DNA from: DATBGO01 sp050011895
GTDB lineage: Bacteria > Actinomycetota > Actinomycetes > Streptosporangiales > Streptosporangiaceae
Length of the DNA: 64,000 nt
Direction of reading: 5' to 3'
Assembly: GCA_050011895.1 (NCBI GenBank)
Contig: JBEKIF010000017.1
Location: 25,239 to 89,238 of the forward strand
Positions 42,447 through 50,002 of this stretch are shown here, one piece after another. Under the pieces are notes generated by a model. That model saw only the letters and a program-made list of their open reading frames with translations, searched no databases and had not been told where the DNA came from. The position numbers and the translations under genes are program-made. How positions within the stretch are numbered: the stretch's first letter is position 1; each line of letters begins with the position of its first letter.

Positions 42447-42929
42447 TCAGCGCCTGGCGCGGTCGTCGGAGATGCTGAGCAGCCGGTGCGCTCGTTCCTT
42501 CTCGAAATCGAGCGCCCGGGCGGGTGGCGCCTGGATCCGCCCGATCCGCCTGCCCAGCTCGGCCACCTGGCTGCGGGCGGCGGGATCGGCCAGCACCCGC
42601 AAGCCGAACGCCAGCGCGGCCGGGCTGATGTCGTAGCGCTGCTCGATCGCCAGCGCCAGGGCAACCGCGTCCAGGTCTTCCGGGCCGAAGCGCCGGTGCC
42701 CCGGGGCACGGCCGGGCTGGCCAGGGGCACGGCCGGGCTGGCCAGGGGCACGGCCGGGCTGGCCAGGGGCACGGCCTGGCTGGCCGCTTGGCTCCCGCAG
42801 CCGGCCGGCCTGGCGCCGGGCAGCCGGACGGTCCCGCACCGTCGGCAGGAGCCCGAGGGATTCCCGGTACCGCAGCATCCGCGGCGACGTGCCGAGCAGC
42901 CTGGCTGCTTCGGTGATGCGCATAAGCAT
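42447..42929 (-). CDS. MerR-family transcriptional regulator with a repeat-expanded wing
   Basis: A 160-residue MerR-type regulator: the HTH ITEAARLLGTSPRMLRYRES, then the wing GHRRFGPEDLDAVALAL, a helical linker and a C-terminal stretch. A block of four 7-residue GQPGRAP repeats (coded at 42703-42786) plus extra Arg/Ala residues sits between the HTH and the wing, adding about 50 residues to a place that is normally a few. A ligand domain is missing, as in short MerR types. It is divergent from sahH, 137 bp from that start. Confidence 0.82.
   Translation of the reverse strand: MLMRITEAARLLGTSPRMLRYRESLGLLPTVRDRPAARRQAGRLREPSGQPGRAPGQPGRAPGQPGRAPGQPGRAPGHRRFGPEDLDAVALALAIEQRYDISPAALAFGLRVLADPAARSQVAELGRRIGRIQAPPARALDFEKERAHRLLSISDDRARR
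42703..42786 (-). repeat. 21-bp in-frame repeat, four copies, inside the MerR gene
   Basis: Units 42703-42723, 42724-42744, 42745-42765 and 42766-42786 share GGGGCACGGCCGGGCTGGCC plus one base (plus-strand view); the last copy has two substitutions. Translated on the minus strand they give GQPGRAP four times, within the DNA-binding domain. Confidence 0.92.
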
Positions 42930-42946
42930 GAAGCTTACATTTTCCT

Positions 42947-42967
42947 GTTAGATATGTGACCTCTAAC
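42947..42967. promoter_or_regulatory. 6-bp inverted repeat between MerR gene and sahH
   Basis: GTTAGA (42947-42952) and TCTAAC (42962-42967) flank a 9-bp spacer in an AT-rich stretch 18 bp upstream of the MerR start and 100 bp before sahH. MerR proteins bind such spaced repeats, so this is a candidate operator for MerR autoregulation, sahH or both. Confidence 0.4.
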
Positions 42968-43066
42968 GTGCGATCACCCCCTCCGGTCCCGTACCGTCGG
43001 GATGTCATCTCAACCCAGACATCGGTCAAGCCAGCCCGGACACCGATCAAGCCGAGGAGTATGCGC

Positions 43067-44512
43067 ATGCCTGCAGAGCCCGCTGCGTTCAAGGTCGCCG
43101 ATCTGTCGCTCGCCGAGTTCGGGCGCAACGAGATCAGGCTGGCCGAGCACGAGATGCCCGGCCTGATGGCCATGCGCGAGGAGTACGCCAAGGCGCAGCC
43201 GCTTCGCGGCGCGCGGATCACCGGCTCGCTGCACATGACGGTGCAGACAGCGGTGCTCATTGAGACCCTGACCGCACTGGGCGCGCAGGTGCGCTGGGCG
43301 AGCTGCAACATCTTCTCCACCCAGGACCATGCCGCCGCGGCCGTGGCCGTCGGGCCTTACGGCACGCCGCAGGACCCGGCGGGCATCCCCGTCTTCGCGT
43401 GGAAGGGCGAGACGCTGCCCGAGTACTGGTGGTGCACCCAGCAGGCGCTCACCTGGCCTGGCGAGAGCGGGCCGAACATGCTGCTCGACGACGGCGGCGA
43501 CGCGACGCTCCTGGTGCACAAGGGAGCGGAGTACGAGGAGGCCGGGGCAGTTCCGTCGGCGGCCGACGACGACCCGGAGGAATGGCAGGTCGTCCTGTCG
43601 GTGCTCCGTGATTCGCTGACGGCCGACCCACGGCGGTGGACGGCGGCGGCGGCGGCCATCCGCGGCGTGACTGAGGAGACCACCACCGGGGTGCACCGGC
43701 TGTATGAGATGGCGACCGCGGGCACGCTGCGGTTCCCCGCGATCAACGTGAATGACTCGGTGACCAAGTCGAAGTTCGACAACAAGTACGGCTGCAGGCA
43801 CTCGCTGGTAGACGGCATCAACCGGGCCACCGACGTGCTGATCGGCGGGAAGGTCGCGGTCGTCTGCGGATACGGGGACGTCGGCAAGGGCTGCGCAGAG
43901 TCGCTGCGCGGACAGGGCGCCCGGGTGATCATCACCGAGATCGACCCGATCTGCGCGCTGCAGGCAGCGATGGACGGCTTCCAGGTCTCGCGTCTGGAGG
44001 ACGTCGTGGGCAGCGCCGACATCTTCGTCTCCGCGACCGGCAACTTCCACATCATCACCGCCGCGCACATGAGCGGGATGAAGCATCAGGCGATCGTCGG
44101 CAACATCGGGCACTTCGACAACGAAATCGACATGGCGGGCCTGGCCCGGCTGCCTGGCATCCGCCGGGTGACCATCAAGCCCCAGGTCGATGAGTGGGTC
44201 TTCGCGGACGGCCACGCAGTGATCGTCTTGTCGGAGGGGCGGCTGCTCAACCTCGGTAACGCCACCGGCCACCCGAGCTTCGTTATGTCCAATAGTTTCA
44301 CTAACCAGGTCATCGCTCAGATCGAGCTGTACACCCGGGCCGCCGACTACTCGCTCGGCGTGCATGTCCTGCCTAAGCACCTCGATGAGAAGGTGGCGCG
44401 GTTGCACCTCGACGCTCTTGGCGTCAGGCTGACGACTCTGACCAAGCGACAGGCCGATTACATCGGGGTGCCCGTCGACGGCCCCTACAAGTCCGACCAC
44501 TACCGGTACTGA
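43067..44512 (+). CDS. sahH: S-adenosylhomocysteine hydrolase
   Basis: AhcY/SahH (481 residues) splits SAH into adenosine and homocysteine, relieving inhibition of methyltransferases. The NAD site is GYGDVGKG (near 267), and the catalytic region INVNDSVTKSKFDNKYGC keeps the Asn-Asp...Lys...Asp-Asn set. GNIGHFDNEID supplies the active-site His. The C-terminus ends SDHYRY, as in long bacterial and eukaryotic forms. ATG 43067 has AGGAG nine bases upstream; the GTG 42956 would place sequence before it that does not look like the family. Confidence 0.95.
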   Translation: MPAEPAAFKVADLSLAEFGRNEIRLAEHEMPGLMAMREEYAKAQPLRGARITGSLHMTVQTAVLIETLTALGAQVRWASCNIFSTQDHAAAAVAVGPYGTPQDPAGIPVFAWKGETLPEYWWCTQQALTWPGESGPNMLLDDGGDATLLVHKGAEYEEAGAVPSAADDDPEEWQVVLSVLRDSLTADPRRWTAAAAAIRGVTEETTTGVHRLYEMATAGTLRFPAINVNDSVTKSKFDNKYGCRHSLVDGINRATDVLIGGKVAVVCGYGDVGKGCAESLRGQGARVIITEIDPICALQAAMDGFQVSRLEDVVGSADIFVSATGNFHIITAAHMSGMKHQAIVGNIGHFDNEIDMAGLARLPGIRRVTIKPQVDEWVFADGHAVIVLSEGRLLNLGNATGHPSFVMSNSFTNQVIAQIELYTRAADYSLGVHVLPKHLDEKVARLHLDALGVRLTTLTKRQADYIGVPVDGPYKSDHYRY

Positions 44513-44558
44513 GCCGGGCCGACACGGAACCGGGCCGGGCAATGCGCCGGGTCATGAG

Positions 44559-45863
44559 ATGAGCCGGGCCGCGCGCGTCCCGGCCGGTACCGCGCCGCCC
44601 GGTATGGCGTCCGACGTATCCGACCCGGGGCTGGCCGATGGCGGCCGGCCCCGGATCGCCTGGGCGCGGCGCGCGATGCCAGTCCTTGCCATGGTCGCCG
44701 ACGCCGCCGCGGCGGAGCAGCCGTTCGCCGGGCTGGCGGTCGCCGCCTGCCTCCATGTCACGGCGGAGACGGCGGGCCTGGTGAGTCTGCTGACCGACGG
44801 TGGTGGCCGGGTGTACCTGGCCGCGTCCAACCCGTTGTCCACTCAGGACGACATCGCCGCGGCGCTGGCGGCTAGGCCGGGTGTCACCGTGTTCGCCAGG
44901 TCGGGGGTGGACAGGGACACCTACTACGAGCACATTCACCGGGCCCTGGACTGTGCGCCCGACCTCGTCGTCGACGACGGCTGCGATCTGGTGAACACGC
45001 TGCACGGCCAGCGGCCAGAGCTGCTGGCCGGGGTGCGCGGCGGTTGTGAGTCGACCACCACCGGCGTGGCCAGGCTCCGCCGGATGGCGGCCGACGGCAT
45101 CCTGGCGTTTCCGATGGTGGCGGCGGACGCCTCGGCGACCAGGCGCATGTTCGACAATTTCTGCGGCACCGGCCAGTCCGCGATCGACGGCATCATCCGC
45201 GCGACCAATACGCTGCTGGCGGGCAAGGTCGTCGTGGTCGCCGGTTACGGGCCCTGTGGCCGTGGCATCGCGGACCGGGCCTGCGGGCTCGGCGCCCGGG
45301 TCATCGTCACGGAGGTCGATCCGGTGCGGGCGCTCGACGCGATCATGCGCGGATTCCAGGTGCTCCCGATGGCGGCGGCCGCACCGCTTGGTGAGGTGTT
45401 CGTGACCGCGACCGGTTCCCGCGACGTGATCAGCGCCGCCCACATGACCTCGATGCGGGACGGGGCGATCCTGGCCAACGCAGGCCATTTCGACGTCGAG
45501 GTCGACGTCCGGGGACTCGCTGAGACGGCGGTGGAGATCCGTCCAGGGGTGCGCCCGCATGCCGATGAATACGTACTGGCCGACGGCAGGCGGCTGATCC
45601 TGCTGGCCGACGGCCGGGTGGTCAACCTGGTCGCGGGCGAGGGTAACCCGGCCGACGTGATGGACATCTCTTTCGCCGTGCAGGCACTTGTCCTCGCCTG
45701 GCTGGCCGAGGGCGCTCATGGGCTGAGCGCGGGGGTTCATGGTGTGCCCGCGGCCATCGACGCCAGGGTGGCCAGGCTCGCACTCGCCTCGCAGGATGCC
45801 GAGATCGACGTTCTCACTGCGGCGCAGCAGGACTACCTCGACTCCTGGCGCCAGGGATCGTGA
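44559..45863 (+). CDS. divergent S-adenosylhomocysteine hydrolase paralogue
   Basis: A 434-residue SAHase-fold protein, shorter than SahH and lacking the C-terminal Lys-Tyr tail, so nearer the archaeal type. NAD site GYGPCGRGIADRA and GHFDVEVD are kept. But the catalytic set differs: the EETTTG motif is ESTTTG, and NDSVTKSKFDN becomes DASATRRMFDN, so by alignment with the human enzyme E156, N181 and K186 are changed. It may act on another ribosyl-homocysteine or methylthio compound, or be regulatory. It lies 46 bp after sahH and upstream of mtnA. ATG 44559 or 44604 are both possible starts. Confidence 0.85.
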   Translation: MSRAARVPAGTAPPGMASDVSDPGLADGGRPRIAWARRAMPVLAMVADAAAAEQPFAGLAVAACLHVTAETAGLVSLLTDGGGRVYLAASNPLSTQDDIAAALAARPGVTVFARSGVDRDTYYEHIHRALDCAPDLVVDDGCDLVNTLHGQRPELLAGVRGGCESTTTGVARLRRMAADGILAFPMVAADASATRRMFDNFCGTGQSAIDGIIRATNTLLAGKVVVVAGYGPCGRGIADRACGLGARVIVTEVDPVRALDAIMRGFQVLPMAAAAPLGEVFVTATGSRDVISAAHMTSMRDGAILANAGHFDVEVDVRGLAETAVEIRPGVRPHADEYVLADGRRLILLADGRVVNLVAGEGNPADVMDISFAVQALVLAWLAEGAHGLSAGVHGVPAAIDARVARLALASQDAEIDVLTAAQQDYLDSWRQGS

Positions 45864-46129
45864 CCGCACTGGGCGTCCGCGGTCAGCTGCCGGTTTTGCG
45901 CCGCGCCCTGCAGCGCGAGGCCGAGTCCCTCCTTGCGCATCCGCATGCCGAGGTCGAGCAAGACAATGACGCCGGCACCGATACTCGCACGGCAACGGGC
46001 GAGATGCCGACGGTGAGGCTCTTGAAATGCGCCGATTCGGGTCGTTAACGGCACCGGATCTTTCCGAATCCGCCCTGCGCCGGGGCCCGCGTCTCGCACC
46101 CGGGAGCCGCCAGGACGCAAAATCGTGGT

Positions 46130-47218
46130 GTGGACGTTCCTGCACTGCGCTGGGTGGACCCGCCCGCAGGTCCGGCGATCGCGCTCTTGGACCAGACCAG
46201 GCTGCCCGCCGAGGAGGCAGTCGTCACCTGCAGCGATGTCCCGGAGCTCGTTGACGCTATCCGCCGGCTTGTGGTGCGTGGCGCACCCCTGCTCGGCGTG
46301 GCTGGCGCCTACGGCGTCGCGCTCGCCGCGTATCGCGATGATGACGTGCCGAGCGCTGCCGCCATGATCGAGGCCGCCCGCCCCACGGCAGTCAACCTGG
46401 GCTGGGGAACCCGCCGTGCGCTGGCTGCCTACATGGCGGCACGGCAGCTGCGGGGTCAGGACCCAGATGCGAAACGGGTAGCGGCGGCCGCTGCCGTTGC
46501 CGAGGCAGCGTCAATCGAGGCCGCAGACGCCGCCGCGAGCCAGGCGATGGCGGCGCATGGTCTTGCCCTGGTACCTGAGGGCGCCAGGGTTCTGACGCAC
46601 TGCAACACCGGAGCGCTTGTCTCGGCGGGGGAGGGAACAGCCTTCGCGGTTGTCCTCGCGGCACATAGGGCAGGCAGGCTGGCCCAGCTCTGGATCGATG
46701 AGACCAGGCCCCTGCTGCAGGGCGGCCGGCTGACCACCTACGAGGCGGGACGGGCCGGGATTCCGCACTCGGTGCTCGCGGATTGCGCTGCCGGTTCGCT
46801 GTTCGCGGCGGGTGCGGTCGATCTTGTCCTGATCGGCGCGGACCGGATCGCGGCTGACGGCAGCGTGGCGAACAAGGTGGGCAGCTACAGCCTCGCGGTA
46901 CTTGCCCGCCACCACAAAGTGCCGTTCGTGGTGGTCGCACCAACGTCCACGGTGGACCTGAGCAGCCCGGACGGCGCCTCGATTGAAGTCGAGCACAGGC
47001 GGTCGGAGGAGGTCACCTGGATCGCCGGAGTACCCGTCGCGCCGCCTGGGACGCCCGCTTTCAACCCGGCTTTCGACGTCACGCCGCCCGGGCTGATCAC
47101 CGCCATCGTCACCGAACGCGGGGTCGCGCAACCTGTCACAGCAGGTACCCTGCGTGTCCTGGGCCGGGGATCCGATCTTCAGGACGGTCACCTGGCCGCC
47201 GTTTACATGGAACGATGA
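46130..47218 (+). CDS. mtnA: methylthioribose-1-phosphate isomerase
   Basis: MtnA (362 residues) converts 5-methylthioribose-1-P to the ribulose form in methionine salvage. The catalytic Cys in VLTHCNTGALVSAGEG (near 158) and Asp in LIGADRIAADGSVANKVG (near 237) are intact, with RGAPLLGVAGAYG near the start. GTG 46130. It overlaps mtrA by 4 bp. The preceding SAHase paralogue and sahH make a sulfur-metabolite cluster. No mtnB, C, D or K genes are in the window. The 266 bp before it hold no convincing gene. Confidence 0.92.
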   Translation: MDVPALRWVDPPAGPAIALLDQTRLPAEEAVVTCSDVPELVDAIRRLVVRGAPLLGVAGAYGVALAAYRDDDVPSAAAMIEAARPTAVNLGWGTRRALAAYMAARQLRGQDPDAKRVAAAAAVAEAASIEAADAAASQAMAAHGLALVPEGARVLTHCNTGALVSAGEGTAFAVVLAAHRAGRLAQLWIDETRPLLQGGRLTTYEAGRAGIPHSVLADCAAGSLFAAGAVDLVLIGADRIAADGSVANKVGSYSLAVLARHHKVPFVVVAPTSTVDLSSPDGASIEVEHRRSEEVTWIAGVPVAPPGTPAFNPAFDVTPPGLITAIVTERGVAQPVTAGTLRVLGRGSDLQDGHLAAVYMER

Positions 47219-47901
47219 GGCTTATGAAAGGTCGCGTGCTAGTCGTCGACGATGACGCTGCTCTCGCCGAGATGCTGGGAATAGTGCTCCGCGGCGAGGG
47301 CTTCGAGCCCACCTTCGTGGCTGACGGGGACAGGGCCATGGACGTGTTCCGTGACAGCCGGCCGGATTTGGTGCTGCTTGACTTGATGCTGCCTGGCCTG
47401 GACGGCATCGACGTCTGCAGGCAGATCCGGGCCGAGTCCGGGGTGCCGATCGTCATGCTCACCGCCAAGAGCGACACCGTTGACGTGGTGCTGGGGCTTG
47501 AGTCGGGAGCTGACGACTACATCGTCAAGCCGTTTCAGTCGAAGGTGCTGATCGCGCGGGTGCGGGCCAGGCTGCGCCGCACCGACGACCCGGCACCGGA
47601 GATGTTGCAGATAGGTGATGTCAGCATCGATGTGGCCGGGCATTCGGTGACCCGGGTCGGCGTGCCGCTCAACCTCACCCCGCTGGAGTTCGACCTGCTC
47701 GTGGCGCTGGCTCGCAAGCCACGTCAGGTGTTCACCAGGGAGGTGCTGCTTGAGCAGGTGTGGGGTTACCGGCACGCGGCGGACACCCGGCTGGTCAACG
47801 TCCATGTCCAGCGGCTCCGCGCCAAGATCGAGAAGGATCCCGAGCGCCCGGAGGTCGTCGTAACGGTCCGGGGCGTGGGATATAAGGCCGGGCCGGGCTG
47901 A
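47215..47901 (+). CDS. mtrA: MtrA response regulator (OmpR family)
   Basis: A 228-residue OmpR/PhoB-type regulator: Asp12-14 acidic pocket, phospho-Asp56 in LVLLDLMLP, Thr83 and Lys105 (DDYIVKPF), and a winged-helix DNA-binding domain from about 130 (LTPLEFDLLVALARKP, RLRAKIEKDPERP). MtrA controls cell-wall, DNA replication and chloramphenicol-related genes in actinobacteria. ATG 47215 overlaps the mtnA stop (ATGA); a second ATG at 47224 has its own weak Shine-Dalgarno. mtrB and lpqB follow. Confidence 0.96.
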   Translation: MRLMKGRVLVVDDDAALAEMLGIVLRGEGFEPTFVADGDRAMDVFRDSRPDLVLLDLMLPGLDGIDVCRQIRAESGVPIVMLTAKSDTVDVVLGLESGADDYIVKPFQSKVLIARVRARLRRTDDPAPEMLQIGDVSIDVAGHSVTRVGVPLNLTPLEFDLLVALARKPRQVFTREVLLEQVWGYRHAADTRLVNVHVQRLRAKIEKDPERPEVVVTVRGVGYKAGPG

Positions 47902-47923
47902 TCGGTGACGCGCCGGGCCCATC

Positions 47924-50002
47924 ATGCCCGGCACCGGTCGGCGGCCCGTTCAGCAGAGAAGGGTCATGAGGGGAGTCATCAGCAGGACTGCCGGGAGCGG
48001 GAGGCGCCTGGCTGGTCTTGGCAACGGGAAGCAGGGCCAGGCGGCACTGAGCACGGCCGCGCGGCCGGCCGATGAGACCGGCCTGGATGCGAATGCCATG
48101 ATGACGCCCGGCAGTCCCGCGGCCGACCTGCATGAAGCTGCAGGGGCCGCCGGGCACTGGTCGGTGACCGTTCATGCCGATCGGATCCGCCGGGCCCTGC
48201 GGCCGGCCAGCCGGCTGTCCGCCGCCCTCCGTAAGCGCCTCGTCGCCGCGGCAGGCAGCCTGCGGGAGCACTGGGTGCGATCGCTGCAGCTGCGGGTGGT
48301 TGGTACCACGCTGGTGCTGTCAGGGGCCGTCGTTACCGTCCTTGGCCTGTTCCTGATGCAGTACATCGCCAGCGACGTACTGCAAGCCGACGCGACACGC
48401 ACGGGCAGCGTAGCCGCCGAGGGCTTGCAGACCGCCGAGGCAATGCCCTGGGTCAGGTCAAGCCCGGGGAGCGGGACCAGAGGGCAGATCTACCAGCTGC
48501 TGCACCAGCTCCAAGTCCAGGCGCCAGGTCTCGGCAACTACGGCATGGCTGTCTTGATCGCGCAGCCCAGGCAGGAATACGCGGCGCTGACCGCTGGCGG
48601 GCGGCTGGGGATCCCCAGCGCCCAGAGCCTGCCCACTCCGCTCACTGACAAGGTGAGCCAGCTGCAGGGACATGGAATCCAGAACAAGCTGAGCTACCAG
48701 CTGACCAGCATCAATAATTACCCCGGGTCCGGCGCGCCGGTGACCACCGGATTCGCCTACGGGGTGCCGCTCGGAAACTACTACCAGCTCTATTACTTCT
48801 TTCCGCTCTCTGATGAGCAGCGCAGCCTGGACCAGGTGCAGCTGATAATGATGCTGGCCGGCCTGGCGCTTGTCGTCCTGCTGGCGCTGATCGCCTCGCT
48901 GGTCACCCGCTGGGTCGTGGTACCTGTCCGGCAAGCCGCCAGCGGCGCGCAGCGGCTGCGCGCGGGCAATCTCCAGGAGCGGATGGCGGTACGCGGGTCA
49001 GACGAGCTGGCGGCGCTCGCGACCTCATTCAACGAGATGGCGGCCAGCCTGCAGGACAAAATGCAGCAGCTTGAGGATCTCACCCTGGGTCAGCGCCAGT
49101 TCGTCTCCGACGTCTCCCACGAACTGCGAACGCCGCTGACGACCATCAAGTGTGCCGCCGAGGTCATCTTCGCGTCCCGTGCCGAGCTGGACCCGGCGGC
49201 GGCCCGGTCGGCCGAGCTGCTGCTGAGCCAGCTGGAACGGTTCGAGTCGCTGCTCGCCGACCTCCTGGAGATCAGCAAGCACGACGCGAATGTGGCGACC
49301 CTGGACCCGGAGCCCGTGGACGTCTGCGACCTGGTCAGGAACGCGGCCGATGTGGCACAGCAACTGGCTGAGCGGCGCGGTGCGAAGATCGAGTTCAGGT
49401 TGCCTGCGGAGCCATGCGTGGCCGAGGTGGATCCGCGCCGGGTGGAGCGCATCATGCGGAATCTACTCGTCAACGCGGTCGAGCATGGTGACGGCAAGGG
49501 CACGCTGGTCACTGTCGCCGGGGACTCGGGCGCGGTGGCCGTCGCGGTGCGCGACCATGGTGTCGGGCTCAGGCCAGGCGAGGAGCACCTGGTATTCGAT
49601 CGGTTCTGGCGGGCGGACCCGGCCCGGGCCAGGAGTACTGGCGGCACCGGCCTTGGCCTGTCGATCGCGCTTGAGGATGCTCGCTTGCATGGCGGATGGC
49701 TGGAGGCATGGGGGGAATGCGGCCGTGGCTCGCTGTTCCGGCTGACGCTGCCGAGGGCGGCCGGCGCCCTTCTGGAGGGCTCACCGCTTTCGCTTATCCC
49801 CGATGAGGCAGAACTGGCCGACGGCGCAGCGGGGCTGGCCGGGCTGCCCCTGGACGGGGAGGGGGGTGGCGCAGCGGGGCTGGCCGGGCTGCCCCTGGAC
49901 GGGGACGGCAAAGCCGGGCCGGGCAGCCTGCCTCTCGATGGGCATGACATCGAGGCCGGAGCCGGGTCTGCTCCTGGCACCGGGGCGGTACCGGATGAAT
50001 GA
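47924..50002 (+). CDS. mtrB: MtrB sensor histidine kinase
   Basis: A 692-residue sensor kinase: cytoplasmic N-terminus, membrane helix (about 132-153), extracytoplasmic loop (about 155-300), second helix (about 308-330), HAMP (about 330-385), HisKA with the phospho-His in FVSDVSHELRTPLTTIK, then HATPase N box (MRNLLVNAVEHG) and G box (TGGTGLGLSIA). A Gly/Ala/Leu-rich tail carries a 45-bp repeat. The start is uncertain: 47924 lacks a Shine-Dalgarno, and ATG 47966 has one only 2 bp away. It overlaps lpqB by 8 bp. Confidence 0.95.
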   Translation: MPGTGRRPVQQRRVMRGVISRTAGSGRRLAGLGNGKQGQAALSTAARPADETGLDANAMMTPGSPAADLHEAAGAAGHWSVTVHADRIRRALRPASRLSAALRKRLVAAAGSLREHWVRSLQLRVVGTTLVLSGAVVTVLGLFLMQYIASDVLQADATRTGSVAAEGLQTAEAMPWVRSSPGSGTRGQIYQLLHQLQVQAPGLGNYGMAVLIAQPRQEYAALTAGGRLGIPSAQSLPTPLTDKVSQLQGHGIQNKLSYQLTSINNYPGSGAPVTTGFAYGVPLGNYYQLYYFFPLSDEQRSLDQVQLIMMLAGLALVVLLALIASLVTRWVVVPVRQAASGAQRLRAGNLQERMAVRGSDELAALATSFNEMAASLQDKMQQLEDLTLGQRQFVSDVSHELRTPLTTIKCAAEVIFASRAELDPAAARSAELLLSQLERFESLLADLLEISKHDANVATLDPEPVDVCDLVRNAADVAQQLAERRGAKIEFRLPAEPCVAEVDPRRVERIMRNLLVNAVEHGDGKGTLVTVAGDSGAVAVAVRDHGVGLRPGEEHLVFDRFWRADPARARSTGGTGLGLSIALEDARLHGGWLEAWGECGRGSLFRLTLPRAAGALLEGSPLSLIPDEAELADGAAGLAGLPLDGEGGGAAGLAGLPLDGDGKAGPGSLPLDGHDIEAGAGSAPGTGAVPDE
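49823..49912 (+). repeat. 45-bp in-frame repeat at the mtrB 3' end, two copies
   Basis: Copies at 49823-49867 and 49868-49912 encode GAAGLAGLPLDGxGG-type sequence, and a related short copy (SLPLDG) follows. It lies in the C-terminal tail of MtrB beyond the kinase core and just before lpqB begins. Confidence 0.85.

Noticed and set aside
45860..46048. 62-codon frame overlapping the SAHase paralogue stop by GTGA
   Set aside because: The overlap looks like coupling, but the product has no recognisable feature, no upstream Shine-Dalgarno and a composition typical of GC-rich shadow frames.
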